A stretch of DNA of 64,000 bases from Bradyrhizobium sp. CSS354 (GTDB lineage: Bacteria; Pseudomonadota; Alphaproteobacteria; Rhizobiales; Xanthobacteraceae), in the NCBI RefSeq assembly GCF_029051725.1, contig NZ_JAACFU010000011.1, positions 124,001-188,000 of the forward strand, given 5' to 3'. Positions 44,074 to 54,243 of this stretch are shown here, one piece after another; the first letter of the stretch is position 1; every line of letters starts with the position of its first letter. The notes under the pieces were generated by a model. It was given only the letters and a program-made list of their open reading frames with translations. It had not been told where the DNA came from and ran no database searches. Both the position numbers and the translations under genes were made by a program.

Positions 44074-46329
44074 CTACTTCAACAACTCCTCGATCCGGAT
44101 CGGAAAGCGGCGCACACGCACGCCCGTCGCGTGCCACACCGCGTTGGCGACCGCGCCTGCGCTGCCGGTGATGCCGATCTCGCCGACACCCTTGATGCCG
44201 AGCGCGTTCACATGCGGATCGTGCTCCTCGACCGTGATCACGTCGAGCGGCGGCACGTCGGCATTCACCGGGATATGGTACTCGCCGAGATTGGCGTTCA
44301 TGATCCTTCCGGTGCGGCGGTCGGTGATGGCTTCCTCGTGCAAGGCGAAGGATAGGCCCCAGATCATGCCACCGAACAGCTGGCTCTGCACCATGCGCGG
44401 GTTGACGATGCGTCCCGCCGCGAAGGCGCCGACCATGCGGGTGACGCGGACCTGGCCGAGCTCGGGATCGACCTTCACCTCCGCGAACACCGCACCATGG
44501 GCGTGCATCGCATACTCCTCCATCGCCGCCGGATTCGGCGCGCCGGTGCCGCGCGCCTCGACCTCGGCGACGCCGGCGCGCGCGAGAATCTCGGCGTAGC
44601 TTTCGCCGCGGCTCTCGTCGTCGCGACGGATCAACCTGCCATCGCGCGCGATCACGCCGGCATTGCCGGCGCCGAACAGCGGCGATCGCTCGTCGCTGGT
44701 GGCGAAGTCGGCGAGTTTTGCAATCACGGCCGCGCCCGCGCTGTGGATCGCAGCCCCCGCGGTTGCCGTGTGTGCCGAGCCGCCGGCAATGCCGGCATCG
44801 GGCAGGTCGGATGACCCCGCCTTGAAATCGACGTGGTCGATGTCGAGCCCCAGTTCGTCGGCCGCGATCTGGGCCAGCGCCGTCCAGGCGCCCTGCCCCA
44901 TGTCATGCGCGCCGATCTCCATGGCACCGGAGCCGTCGCGGCGAAGTACGGCACGCGCTTCGGCCTGGAACATCAATGCCGGGAACGTCGCAGTGCCCAT
45001 GCCCCAGCCGACCAAGAGGCCGGCATCGTCGCGCATCTGCCGCGGCTGGAGCGGTCGCTTCGCCCAGCCGAAGCGCGCCGCGCCCTGCTCGTAGCAGGCG
45101 CGCAATGCCTTGGACGAGAACGGCTTGCCGGTGATCGGCTCGACCTCGGCATAGTTCTTCAGACGAAAGGCGAGCGGATCGATGCCGCAGGCCCAGGCCA
45201 TCTCGTCGATCGCGCTCTCCAGCGCGATCGAGCCGGTCGCCTCGCCGGGCGCGCGCATGAACAACGGCGTGCCGGTGTTAACGCGCACGGCATCGTGCGA
45301 GGTGCGGATCGCAGGCGCCGCATAGAGCGTGTGCGAGGCATCGGCTGCGGGTTCGTAGAAATCATCGAACGTGCTCGACACGGTCCTCGCATGGTGATCG
45401 AGCGCGGTCAGGCGCCCCTCGCTGTCGGTGCCGATGCGCAGCCGCTGCCGCGTCGGCGCGCGATGGCCGACCGGGCCATACATCTGCTCGCGACGCAGCA
45501 CCAGCTTGACCGGCTTGCCGACGAGCTTTGCCGCCATGATGCCGAGGACCGGAGGACCGGCCATGAGCCCCTTCGAGCCGAAGCCGCCGCCGAGGAACGG
45601 GCTGCGGATGTGGATCTTGTCGTGCGCGATGCCGAACAATTCGGCAACGCGCGCGAGCGACAGCATGAGGCCCTGGGTCGGCATGTCGATCTGCAGACTA
45701 TCGCCGTCCCAGGCCGCCACGATCGCATGCGGCTCCATTGCGTTGTGATATTGGGGCGGCGTTTCGTAAACCGCGTCGATCCGCTTGTCGGCAGCCGCAA
45801 GTCCCGCCTCGACATCGCCGCGGTGATTTTCCGTCGGGTTGCCGACGCCGACGACCGGCGGCACGAAGCTCTCACCCGCATCGAGGCCGACAAGTGCGGG
45901 CAAGGTCTCGTAACGCGGCGCCAGCAGCGCCGCGCCTTCCGTCGCCGCTTCCAGCGTCTCGGCGATCACGACGGCGATCGGCTGGTTGGCGTAGCGGACC
46001 TCATTGCTCTGCAGCACTTCCATCCGGAATACGAATGGATTGGTCTTGATCTCGGGGTCGATCGCGAGCTCAGGCTTGTGGTTTGACGTCATGACGTCGA
46101 TGACGCCCGGATGGCGCTTGGCAGCAGTGACGTCCAGCGAGGTCACGCGGCCGCGCGAAATGCTGGCGACGGCCATCACCGCAAACAGCATGCCGGGCGG
46201 ATGGTTGTCAGCGGCGTAGGTCGCCTGGCCCTTGGCCTTGAGGACCCCGTCGCGGCGGGTCAGCGGCTGGCCGATGTTCGAGCCGTGGCGCAGATGAGCG
46301 GGTGCGCTGGTGAGATTAAGCTCAGGCAT
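44074..46329 (-). CDS. Xanthine dehydrogenase-family molybdopterin-binding large subunit
   Basis: A 751-residue molybdenum hydroxylase large subunit. The N-terminal GSNIGQPLTRRDGVLKAKGQ opens the family; FLGGGFGSKG, MRAPGEATGSIALESAID, EIGAHDMGQGAWTALAQIAA and, near the end, GVGEIGITGSAGAVANAV carry the cofactor contacts and the catalytic Glu (GVGE). The ATG at 46329 overlaps the FAD subunit stop; an ATG eight codons upstream is also in frame. With the two smaller subunits it forms an aldehyde or N-heterocycle oxidoreductase of the PaoABC/YagTSR arrangement. Substrate unknown. Confidence 0.9.
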   Translation of the reverse strand: MPELNLTSAPAHLRHGSNIGQPLTRRDGVLKAKGQATYAADNHPPGMLFAVMAVASISRGRVTSLDVTAAKRHPGVIDVMTSNHKPELAIDPEIKTNPFVFRMEVLQSNEVRYANQPIAVVIAETLEAATEGAALLAPRYETLPALVGLDAGESFVPPVVGVGNPTENHRGDVEAGLAAADKRIDAVYETPPQYHNAMEPHAIVAAWDGDSLQIDMPTQGLMLSLARVAELFGIAHDKIHIRSPFLGGGFGSKGLMAGPPVLGIMAAKLVGKPVKLVLRREQMYGPVGHRAPTRQRLRIGTDSEGRLTALDHHARTVSSTFDDFYEPAADASHTLYAAPAIRTSHDAVRVNTGTPLFMRAPGEATGSIALESAIDEMAWACGIDPLAFRLKNYAEVEPITGKPFSSKALRACYEQGAARFGWAKRPLQPRQMRDDAGLLVGWGMGTATFPALMFQAEARAVLRRDGSGAMEIGAHDMGQGAWTALAQIAADELGLDIDHVDFKAGSSDLPDAGIAGGSAHTATAGAAIHSAGAAVIAKLADFATSDERSPLFGAGNAGVIARDGRLIRRDDESRGESYAEILARAGVAEVEARGTGAPNPAAMEEYAMHAHGAVFAEVKVDPELGQVRVTRMVGAFAAGRIVNPRMVQSQLFGGMIWGLSFALHEEAITDRRTGRIMNANLGEYHIPVNADVPPLDVITVEEHDPHVNALGIKGVGEIGITGSAGAVANAVWHATGVRVRRFPIRIEELLK

Positions 46330-47373
46330 GAATGGCTCCGGACGTCGAGGCAAAGGGAGAGGCCGGCAGCGCGGGAATGCGCGCGGGCGTACCGGCGGCG
46401 GCGAGGCTCAGAGCGCGCACGACGATGCGGCGCGCGAGCTCGATCTTGAAGGCGTTGTCGCCGGACGGTTTTGCGTCAGCGAGCGCGCGCGAGGCGGCTT
46501 CCTGGAAAGCGTCCACCGTGGGCGCGACGTCCTTGAGCACGTCCTCCGCAGCGCGGGCGCGCCAGGGTTTTGCGGCGACACCGCCGAGCGCAAGCCGCGC
46601 CTCCATGATCTTGCCATTCTCGATCCGCAGCGCAGCCGCAGCCGAGACGACGGCGAACGCGTAGGACGTTCTATCGCGGACCTTGAGATAGCGCGCATGC
46701 GCGGCAAAGCCCCGCGCTGCAGGCGGCAGGCGCACTGCGACGATGAGATCACCCGGTTCGAGCGCCGATTCACGCTCCGGCGTGTCGCCGGGCAGGCGAT
46801 GCAGTTCGTCGAGCGCGATCTCGCGCCGCCCGTTCGGGCCCTCGATCTCGACGATGGCGTCAAGCGCGACCAGGGGCACGCAGAAGTCGGACGGATGCGT
46901 CGCGATGCAGTTTTCGCTCCAGCCGAGCACGGCGTGTGTGCGGTTCTCGCCATCGCGCGCGTCGCAGCCGCTGCCGGCCTCGCGCTTGTTGCAGCGGCTG
47001 GCGGTGTCGTAGAAATATGCACAGCGCGTCCGTTGCAGCAGATTGCCGCCGACGCTCGCGGCATTGCGCAGTTGCGCGGATGCGCCGGAGAGCAGCGCTT
47101 CGGCGACGGCCGGGTAGGACTTGGCAAAGTCGGCGTCATGCGCAAGATCGGCGTTGCTCACCAGCGCGCCGATGCGGATGCCACCGTCGGCAAGGCGCTC
47201 GATCCGATCGAGCCCGTCGAGATGGGTGACGTCGACCAGACGATCCGGACGGCTGACGCCGCCCTTCATCAGATCGAGCAGGTTGGTGCCGGCGGCGAGA
47301 TAGACGGCGCCCGGCTGGGCCGCGGCAGCGACGGCCTCGGAGACCGTGGCGGGCCTGACATAATCAAATTGCT

Positions 47374-47377
<4 letters not shown>
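46322..47377 (-). CDS. Xanthine dehydrogenase-family FAD-binding subunit with probable extra [4Fe-4S] loop
   Basis: A 351-residue CoxM-type subunit. The FAD segment is VYLAAGTNLLDLMKGG at 25-40 and the second is ASVGGNLLQRTRC at 107-119. A four-cysteine insertion follows: C119, C129, C138 and C157. This is the arrangement known for PaoB of E. coli and 4-hydroxybenzoyl-CoA reductase beta subunits, where it binds a [4Fe-4S] cluster. It starts four bases inside the end of the Fe-S subunit gene and overlaps the large subunit start. The electron path is molybdenum to 2Fe-2S to FAD. Confidence 0.9.
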
Positions 47378-47871
<494 letters not shown>

Positions 47872-48111
47872 ACAAGGCTCCGATCAGATATGGACATGAG
47901 TCGTCGCGCAGCGCGCCACCGCCGTGGCCGCCGTCAACATGCGCCGCCCGAACATCATCCGGGCCAACGTCTTCAGCAAAGATACGGAGGCAGCCTCCGC
48001 TTAACAAGAGCCGGCGGGAAATATTTGGAATTCGTCAAAAGCCCGTGCGCATCAACGCGATGCAGCCCCGTAAGGGTTCAATCTAACCAATTCGTGATCT
48101 ACATTGCGTGG

Positions 48112-48744
48112 ATGGACGAGCACACCGACCAGACCCGGAAGCCCCGCGCTGATGCCGTGCGCAATCGCGAGCGCGTGCTCGAGGCCGCCAAGGCCGTGTT
48201 CAACGCGGGTGGTCCGGAGGCGAGCCTCGAGGCCGTGGCAAAACGCGCCGGCGTCGGCATCGGCACGCTCTATCGGCATTTCCCGACCCGCGAGGATCTG
48301 TTCGAGGCGGTGTACCGGCGCGAGGTCGAGCAGCTCAGCGAGCTCGCCGAGCAGTTGAAGAACGCGAAGGACCCCGTCGATGCGCTGCGGCGCTGGCTGC
48401 GCTCAGGGGTCGAATTCGTTGCCACCAAGAAGGGCATGGTGGCAGCCTTGGCACTCGCGGTGCAGAGCGGGTCGGAGTTGCATGCCTTTTCCTTTGAACG
48501 CCTGACCAAGGCGATCGGCTCGCTGCTCGATCGCGCAGCCGCGGCCGGCGCCATGCGCGCGGACGTCAGCCCCGAGGACTTGCTGCGCGCGTTCTTCGGC
48601 ATGTGCTACATGCACGACCAGCCCGGCTGGCAATCCTCGGTGCTGCGGATGCTCGACGTGTTCGTTGACGGGCTGCGGGTGCAGCCTGTCGTGAAAGCCA
48701 GGGTCCACGCGGCCGCGAAGGCGGCTGCAAAGCGGAAGCGATAG
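48112..48744 (+). CDS. TetR/AcrR-family transcriptional regulator
   Basis: A 210-residue TetR protein. The HTH is at about residues 15-62 (RNRERVLEAAKAVFNAGG, AKRAGVGIGTLYRHFPTRED). The ligand domain begins with the SelR/TetR-like segment LRRWLRSGVEFVATKKGM. The C-terminus is Lys/Arg rich. The ATG at 48112 is used; the frame runs upstream through the divergent promoter region but without family-like sequence. It faces the molybdenum hydroxylase operon across 240 bases and is its likely repressor. No long palindrome could be found in that gap. Confidence 0.88.
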   Translation: MDEHTDQTRKPRADAVRNRERVLEAAKAVFNAGGPEASLEAVAKRAGVGIGTLYRHFPTREDLFEAVYRREVEQLSELAEQLKNAKDPVDALRRWLRSGVEFVATKKGMVAALALAVQSGSELHAFSFERLTKAIGSLLDRAAAAGAMRADVSPEDLLRAFFGMCYMHDQPGWQSSVLRMLDVFVDGLRVQPVVKARVHAAAKAAAKRKR

Positions 48745-48797
48745 CCCGCAAGATGTGCTAGGATCGGCGCCGCCGGGATTTCAACGCGGAGCCTGTC

Positions 48798-49205
48798 ATG
48801 CGCATCGCCGCCTTGCTGATCTTTCTCAGTGTCGCCTTCGGTCCCGTCTCAGCACGCGCCAACGATGTTGCGACGGCACAGGGCGTCATCCGCGCCCAGG
48901 AGCAGGCGTTCGGCCGCGACGATGCGAGCGCGGCCTATTCCTACGCCGCGCCGGCGATCCGGGAGATATTTCCCGCGCCCGACATCTTCATGTCCATGGT
49001 GCAGAACGGCTACCCGCCGGTCTACCGGCACAAGAGCTTTGAATTTGGCGACAGCAAAAGCGACGGCAGCCGGATTGCCCAGCACGTCCATATCATCGAT
49101 GCCAATGGCGAGGCCTGGGAAGCGCTCTACACGCTCGAGCAGCAACCGGACGGCAGCTACAAGATCACGGGTTGTTCGCTGCTGAAGGCGGGACAGGCAG
49201 TCTAG
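48798..49205 (+). CDS. DUF4864-family exported protein
   Basis: A 135-residue protein with a signal peptide MRIAALLIFLSVAFGPVSARA. The mature part has IRAQEQAFGRDDASAAYSYA, IFPAPDIFMSMVQNGYPPVY and DGSYKITGCSLL, matching the DUF4864 pattern, an NTF2-like small exported domain of unknown function. GCGGAGC precedes the ATG. The stop overlaps the convergent MFS gene by four bases. Confidence 0.85.
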   Translation: MRIAALLIFLSVAFGPVSARANDVATAQGVIRAQEQAFGRDDASAAYSYAAPAIREIFPAPDIFMSMVQNGYPPVYRHKSFEFGDSKSDGSRIAQHVHIIDANGEAWEALYTLEQQPDGSYKITGCSLLKAGQAV

Positions 49206-50467
49206 GTCGCAAAACCCGGACCGGTCCTGACGGCATTCATCCGCGAGCGGATCAGCAGCGTCAAGACGATGCCGATATTGAGGGCGTTCCAGGCCACGCC
49301 GTTGGCGAACGCCGCCGCGTAGGAACCTGTCGCGTCGAAGATGACGCCCGAGACCCAGCCGCCGAACGACATGCCGAACACGGACGCGAAGATCACGATG
49401 CCGACGCGGGTTGCGGCCTCGCTCGCCGGCATCGCCTCGCGCACGATGATGGCATAGCTCGGCACGATGCCGCCCTGGAACAGGCCGAACATCGCGGAGA
49501 TCAGATAAAGCGAGGTCAGGCTGTCGAAGAACAGATAGAATACGAGTGCAAATCCCTGGGCGACCGCACCGATCAGCAGCGTGGGGATGCCGCCGATCTT
49601 GTCGGCGAGATAGCCCGAGCCGATCCGGCTGACGATGCCGCAGGCCATCATCAGCGACAACATCTCGGCGCCGCGAGCCACGCCATATCCGAGATCGCCG
49701 CAATAGGCGACGATATGCACCTGCGGCATTGCCATGGCGACGCAGCAGGAGATGCTCGCGATCGAGAGCAGCACCGTCAGCGTGTTGGTCGAGAGCTTGA
49801 GGTCGACCCGCGGCGGCGCTGCATTGGCATGATCGTGAACCTTGTCGTCGCCCATCTGCGCGCGCAGGACCAGCACCAGGATGGTCATCAGGCTCACGCA
49901 GACGAGGCCGATGCCGATGTGCGTGTAACGCCAGCCGATCGTCTGCATGCCCGTGCTCACAAGCGGGGGCCACATCGTGCCGGCGACATAATTGCCGCTC
50001 GCGACGATGGTCACGGCCAGGCCGCGATAACGCTCGAACCAGTGCGAGGCCTCCGCCATCAGCGGCGCGAAGGTCGCCGACGTGCCGAGCCCGATCAGGA
50101 AATACGCCGCCACGAACTGCCAGAGCTGGGTCGACAGACCCGCCAGCACATTGGCGACGCCGAGAAAGGCGATGCTGATTGCCATCGCCGCCACGATTCC
50201 GAACCGATCGGTGATCCGGCCGGCGATGACGCCGCCCAGCCCGAAGCCGAACATCATCAGGGTGAAAGCCAGCGACACCGCGCCGCGCGTGGCGGAGAAT
50301 TCGGCCTGCACCGCGGGAATCATGACCACGATCGCCCACATGCCGACGCCGCCGATCGAACCGATCACAAGTGCAATAACAAGGCGCATCCAGGCCTGAC
50401 GCGAATCAGGGGTGAATGCTTCGGGTGTTTGTCCTGATTGATTTGGCGCGTGCACGGGCGGGACCAT
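49202..50467 (-). CDS. MFS transporter
   Basis: A 421-residue major facilitator with 12 predicted helices. The first is MRLVIALVIGSIGGVGMWAI after a 25-residue cytoplasmic N-terminus. The loop 2-3 motif is GGVIAGRITDRFGIVAAM (the usual G..ADR...R..), repeated in degenerate form as GSGYLADKIGGIPTLL in the second half. The form resembles oxalate/formate antiporter-like carriers, so a carboxylate is plausible but not shown. No ribosome-binding site is clear for the 50467 ATG; an internal ATG at 50389 would omit the N-terminal tail. Confidence 0.88.
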   Translation of the reverse strand: MVPPVHAPNQSGQTPEAFTPDSRQAWMRLVIALVIGSIGGVGMWAIVVMIPAVQAEFSATRGAVSLAFTLMMFGFGLGGVIAGRITDRFGIVAAMAISIAFLGVANVLAGLSTQLWQFVAAYFLIGLGTSATFAPLMAEASHWFERYRGLAVTIVASGNYVAGTMWPPLVSTGMQTIGWRYTHIGIGLVCVSLMTILVLVLRAQMGDDKVHDHANAAPPRVDLKLSTNTLTVLLSIASISCCVAMAMPQVHIVAYCGDLGYGVARGAEMLSLMMACGIVSRIGSGYLADKIGGIPTLLIGAVAQGFALVFYLFFDSLTSLYLISAMFGLFQGGIVPSYAIIVREAMPASEAATRVGIVIFASVFGMSFGGWVSGVIFDATGSYAAAFANGVAWNALNIGIVLTLLIRSRMNAVRTGPGFAT

Positions 50468-50642
50468 GGCCCGCGGATCGCCACAGGGTCAAGCATTGTG
50501 GCGCGATATTGGGCATGCACGGTGCACTGCGGTAAGAAGGAGCTTGGCGAACGCGCGTTTTGTCACTATTTTGCAAATCAGCGCGTGCAACATGGCCGCG
50601 CGAAGAGCAAGTCGGCGAATGTTGCTGCGATTGACACGATCG

Positions 50643-51062
50643 ATGCGGATCAGGGTGGGGCGCTTCATTGCCCTTGCCTATCTGTTCTGCGTGCTCGCGC
50701 CGGCAGCAAGCCTCGCTTGGGGTAGCGGTCCAGCACCGTGCCTCGACGACGCGCTCCTCGCCGACCTCGGGCCGGTGCATCACCAGATCCAGGCCGGCCA
50801 CACGCATGACGGCGCCTCGCATGACCACGCAGGGGCACATGCGCATCACCAGGCCACCGCGCAGGACGCGCCCGTGCCCGATCATCACGACGGCAAGGGT
50901 ACGCCGGGACCGTGCTGTGCGATGATGTGCGTGAGCGCGCTGCCGGCCGACCTGCCCAGCGTCGCAAAGCCGCTTCAGCCGGTTTCCGCCTGCTCGCCCG
51001 AGATCGTGGCCAGCCTGCACAGCGCGGCACCGCCCCTGCACTACCGCCCTCCCATCGCCTGA
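50643..51062 (+). CDS. His-rich exported protein at the head of the copper operon
   Basis: A roughly 139-residue protein with an N-terminal signal anchor MRIRVGRFIALAYLFCVLAP. The middle has about a dozen His over 45 residues (for example HTHDGASHDHAGAHAHHQ), followed by PGPCCAMMCVSALPADLP. The CC-A-MMC cluster with flanking His/Met would suit binding of soft metals such as copper. The start is uncertain: in-frame ATGs at 50592 and 50619 are alternatives with no clear ribosome-binding site. Similar proteins of the DUF2946 kind lie in copper loci. The next four genes are copper-related. Confidence 0.68.
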   Translation: MRIRVGRFIALAYLFCVLAPAASLAWGSGPAPCLDDALLADLGPVHHQIQAGHTHDGASHDHAGAHAHHQATAQDAPVPDHHDGKGTPGPCCAMMCVSALPADLPSVAKPLQPVSACSPEIVASLHSAAPPLHYRPPIA

Positions 51063-51141
51063 TCTGACGCGCGACGACGTCAGGCCGAGCGCGCATCTGC
51101 GTGCGTGAGCCTGCGGTCTCCAGACAGATCAGGGATGAATC

Positions 51142-51426
51142 ATGCTTACGCTTTCCGAGGCGAAGTCCGCCGCTGCATCCGCAGCGCGGGGGCGACACTT
51201 TCGATTCAATTGGCCGCTGCTGGCCGCGACCGCATTGGCGTTGTCCGGCTGCATGCCGGCAACGACACAAATCGCCGGCGCTGATCCTGCCGATCCGGCG
51301 GCCAAGGTCGCGCGCGCCGGCTATCGTTCGACGATTGCGCCCTACACCAGCCTGCGGCCTGCGACGCCGGCACCATGGCGCGAGCGCAACGAGAGCGTCG
51401 CACCGCAACCCAAGCAAGACCGGTAG
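51142..51426 (+). CDS. Small lipoprotein of the copper operon
   Basis: A 94-residue protein with a lipobox ALALSGC; C37 would be the lipidated residue, after an unusually long N-region (MLTLSEAKSAAASAARGRHF). The mature part is Pro/Ala-rich with ADPADPAAKVARAGYRSTI. No family is recognised. It stops nine bases before the TolC-like gene, so it belongs to the same transcript. The predicted location is the periplasmic face of the inner or outer membrane. Confidence 0.7.
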   Translation: MLTLSEAKSAAASAARGRHFRFNWPLLAATALALSGCMPATTQIAGADPADPAAKVARAGYRSTIAPYTSLRPATPAPWRERNESVAPQPKQDR

Positions 51427-51435
51427 GAGCGCGCC

Positions 51436-52857
51436 ATGACACACCGTCTCGCGCCAAGCCTGCTCGTTCTTGCCTCGCTCGGCTTGTCGGGCTGTGCCGC
51501 ATTCTCGCCCGACAGCGGCATGAATGCCGTCTCCGAGCTGACGAGCCAGACCATCAACAAGGATGTCGCTTTCGTGCGAACGGCCGAGGGAGCCGGCGCG
51601 GCCGACGCGCGCGTTCGCCAACTGCTCTCGCAAACACTCAGCGTCGAGACCGCCGTGCAGATCGCACTGCTCAACAACAAGGGGCTCCAGGCCGCCTATA
51701 ACGAGCTGGCGCTGGCCGAGACTGATCTCGTCGAGCAGAGCCTGCCGCCCAATCCCGTGTTCTCGGTCTCGCGGATCTCGGGCAACGGCGCCAGCGAAAT
51801 CGAGCGTCAAATTGTCGGCGACATCCTCGCGCTCGCCACCCTGCCGTTCCGCTCGGAGATCGCCCGCGACCGTTTTCGCCAGGCGCAATTGCGCGCGGGT
51901 CTGGCGACGTTGCGGCTTGCCGCCGATGTCCGCCGCGCATATTGGCGCGTCGTTGGCGGCAACGAGATGGTGGTGTTGCTGACGGATGCGAAGGCGACGG
52001 CAGAATCGACCGCGCGGCTCGCAGTCAAGCTCGGCGAAACCGGCTCGATCAACAAGCTCGATCAGGCCCGTGAACAGGTGTTTTACGCCGAAACCACCGC
52101 CGACCTCGCCACCGCGCGACAGACGGCGACGAGCGCGCGCGAAAAGCTGGCGCGCCTGATGGGACTGTGGGACGGCGGCCTCGACTTCCGTCTGCCCAGT
52201 CAATTGCCGCCGCTGCCGCGCCGGCCGCAGGCTTTGCCGTCGATTGAAGCCGACGCAGTCGCCCATCGCATCGACCTTCAGATCGCGCGGCTCGAGCTGA
52301 CGGCGCTGGCGAAGTCGCTGAACCTCACGGAGGCGACGCGCTTCGTGACCCTGCTCGATCTCGCCGGCATCTCCCGCCGCACCCGGGACCCGGAAGGCGC
52401 GCCGTTCCGCGAGCGCGGCTTCGACGTCCAGTTCCAGATCCCGATCTTCGACGGCGGCGAGGTGCGGGTGCGGCAGGCGGCGGAGACCTACAATTTCGCC
52501 TTCAATCGGCTGACCGAGCGCGCCGTCAATGTACGCTCCGAGGCGCGCGATGCTTACCGGATCTATCGCTCCGGCTACGACATCGCCAGCCACTATCAGC
52601 GCGAGATCATCCCCTTGCGAAAAATCATCACAGAGGAGATGCAGCTCCGCTTCTCCAGCATGCAGGTCGATATTTTCGCGCTGCTCACCGAGGCGCGGCA
52701 GCGGCTCGCCTCGCTGCGCGGTGCAATCGATGCCAGGCAAAGATTTTTCCTTGCCCAGTCCGACTTGCAGACCGCCGTCAATGGCGGCGGCGCGCCTGCT
52801 GACGGCGACAGTTCAACCACTCTCGCCGCGGCAGCGCCTGCCGATGGCGGTCACTGA
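51436..52857 (+). CDS. TolC-family outer-membrane efflux lipoprotein
   Basis: A 473-residue TolC/OprM-type protein. The signal peptide ends in lipobox LGLSGC with lipidated C20, after which two long alpha-helical hairpin repeats follow: SVETAVQIALLNNKGLQAAY (typical TolC 'ALxNN' motif), LAETDLVEQSLPPNPVFSVS, and the second copy around DFRLPSQLPPLPRRP. The RND/ABC partners are not encoded nearby. In copper operons such a protein acts as the outer-membrane exit duct. It overlaps nothing and is 14 bases before the multicopper oxidase. Confidence 0.88.
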   Translation: MTHRLAPSLLVLASLGLSGCAAFSPDSGMNAVSELTSQTINKDVAFVRTAEGAGAADARVRQLLSQTLSVETAVQIALLNNKGLQAAYNELALAETDLVEQSLPPNPVFSVSRISGNGASEIERQIVGDILALATLPFRSEIARDRFRQAQLRAGLATLRLAADVRRAYWRVVGGNEMVVLLTDAKATAESTARLAVKLGETGSINKLDQAREQVFYAETTADLATARQTATSAREKLARLMGLWDGGLDFRLPSQLPPLPRRPQALPSIEADAVAHRIDLQIARLELTALAKSLNLTEATRFVTLLDLAGISRRTRDPEGAPFRERGFDVQFQIPIFDGGEVRVRQAAETYNFAFNRLTERAVNVRSEARDAYRIYRSGYDIASHYQREIIPLRKIITEEMQLRFSSMQVDIFALLTEARQRLASLRGAIDARQRFFLAQSDLQTAVNGGGAPADGDSSTTLAAAAPADGGH

Positions 52858-52870
52858 CATGGAGGACAAC

Positions 52871-54208
52871 ATGTTTTCCCGCCGAGGATTTCTGGGCAGC
52901 GCCGCGCTCGCCGGCGCATCCGTCGTCAGCGGCCGCGCGCAGGCTGCTTCCATTCCGGAAGCCCCGCACATGGACAAGGTGGTGATGCAGCCGCCGCTGC
53001 ACCCCGTCAGTGGGCCGGACTATCGCCCCGTCGTCACGCTGAACGGCTGGTCGCTGCCGTTCCGCATGAACGGCGACTGGAAGGAATTCCATCTCGTCGC
53101 CGAGCCCGTGGTGCGCGAATTCGCCGAGGGCATGAAGGTGAATTTGTGGGGCTATAACGGCCAGTCGCCGGGTCCGACGATCGAGGCCGTCGAGGGCGAC
53201 AAGGTCCGCATCTTCGTCACCAACAGACTGCCCGAATACACCACCGTGCACTGGCACGGCATGATCATTCCGAGCGGCATGGACGGCGTCGGCGGACTGA
53301 CGCAGCCGCACATCCAGCCGGGAAAAACCTTCGTCTACGAGTTCGAAATGAAGAAGAGCGGGACCTTCATGTACCACCCGCATTCCGACGAGATGGTGCA
53401 GATGGCAATGGGCATGATGGGCATGGTCGTCGTGCATCCACGCGATCCGAACTTCCGTCCGGTCGACCGCGACTTCGTCTTCGTCATGAGTACCTATCGC
53501 GTCGATCCCGGCACGTATCTGCCGCAGGTCAACGAGATGACCGACTTCAACATGTGGACCTGGAATGCGCGGGTGTTTCCCGGCATCGATCCGCTGCCGG
53601 TCAGGCTCGGCGACAAGGTGCGCGTGCGCATCGGCAATCTCAGCATGACCAATCATCCGATCCATTTGCACGGCCACAGCTTTGCCGTGACCTGCACCGA
53701 CGGCGGCTGGATTCCGGAGAGCGCGCAATATCCGGAAACGACCACGGACGTGCCGGTCGGCGCCGTCAGGGTGTTCGACGTGCTCGCCGATAATCCCGGC
53801 GACTGGGCGTTCCACTGCCACAAGTCGCATCACACCATGAATGCGATGGGACACGACATGCGCAACATGATCGGGGTGTCGCGCAAGGATCTCGCCAGAG
53901 CCGTCGGCAAGCTCGCGCCCGACGGCATGGCGATGGGCTCGACCGGCATGGCGATGGGCAACATGGAGATGCCCGCGCCCGATAACACGCTGCCGATGAT
54001 GACCGGCACCGGTCAGTTCGGCCCGATCGAGATGGGCGGCATGTTCACGGTGATGAAGATCCGCGAAGGCCTCGCGCGCGACGACTATCGCGATCCCGGC
54101 CCCTACCAATTCCCGCAAGGCACAGTCGCCTACGAGATCACGCCGCCGGCCCCGGAGCCCGTGCGGCAACAACCAGGCGGACCGCCGATGAAGAACATGA
54201 AGATGTGA
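52871..54208 (+). CDS. Multicopper oxidase (CopA/CueO-like), Tat-exported
   Basis: A 445-residue multicopper oxidase starting at ATG 52871 with GGAGG five bases upstream. The Tat signal is SRRGFLGSAALAGA. All four copper-motif groups are present: HWHG (127-130), HPHSDE (169-174), HPIHLHGH (262-269) and HCHKSHHTMNAM (315-326), whose C316, H320 and M326 suit the type 1 site. A Met-rich C-terminal stretch (MAMGSTGMAMGNMEMP) probably binds extra Cu(I). It most likely oxidises Cu(I) in the periplasm, protecting against copper toxicity. Confidence 0.92.
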   Translation: MFSRRGFLGSAALAGASVVSGRAQAASIPEAPHMDKVVMQPPLHPVSGPDYRPVVTLNGWSLPFRMNGDWKEFHLVAEPVVREFAEGMKVNLWGYNGQSPGPTIEAVEGDKVRIFVTNRLPEYTTVHWHGMIIPSGMDGVGGLTQPHIQPGKTFVYEFEMKKSGTFMYHPHSDEMVQMAMGMMGMVVVHPRDPNFRPVDRDFVFVMSTYRVDPGTYLPQVNEMTDFNMWTWNARVFPGIDPLPVRLGDKVRVRIGNLSMTNHPIHLHGHSFAVTCTDGGWIPESAQYPETTTDVPVGAVRVFDVLADNPGDWAFHCHKSHHTMNAMGHDMRNMIGVSRKDLARAVGKLAPDGMAMGSTGMAMGNMEMPAPDNTLPMMTGTGQFGPIEMGGMFTVMKIREGLARDDYRDPGPYQFPQGTVAYEITPPAPEPVRQQPGGPPMKNMKM

Positions 54209-54243
54209 GCGTTTCGATGAACCACCACCAACTGGAGATATCA

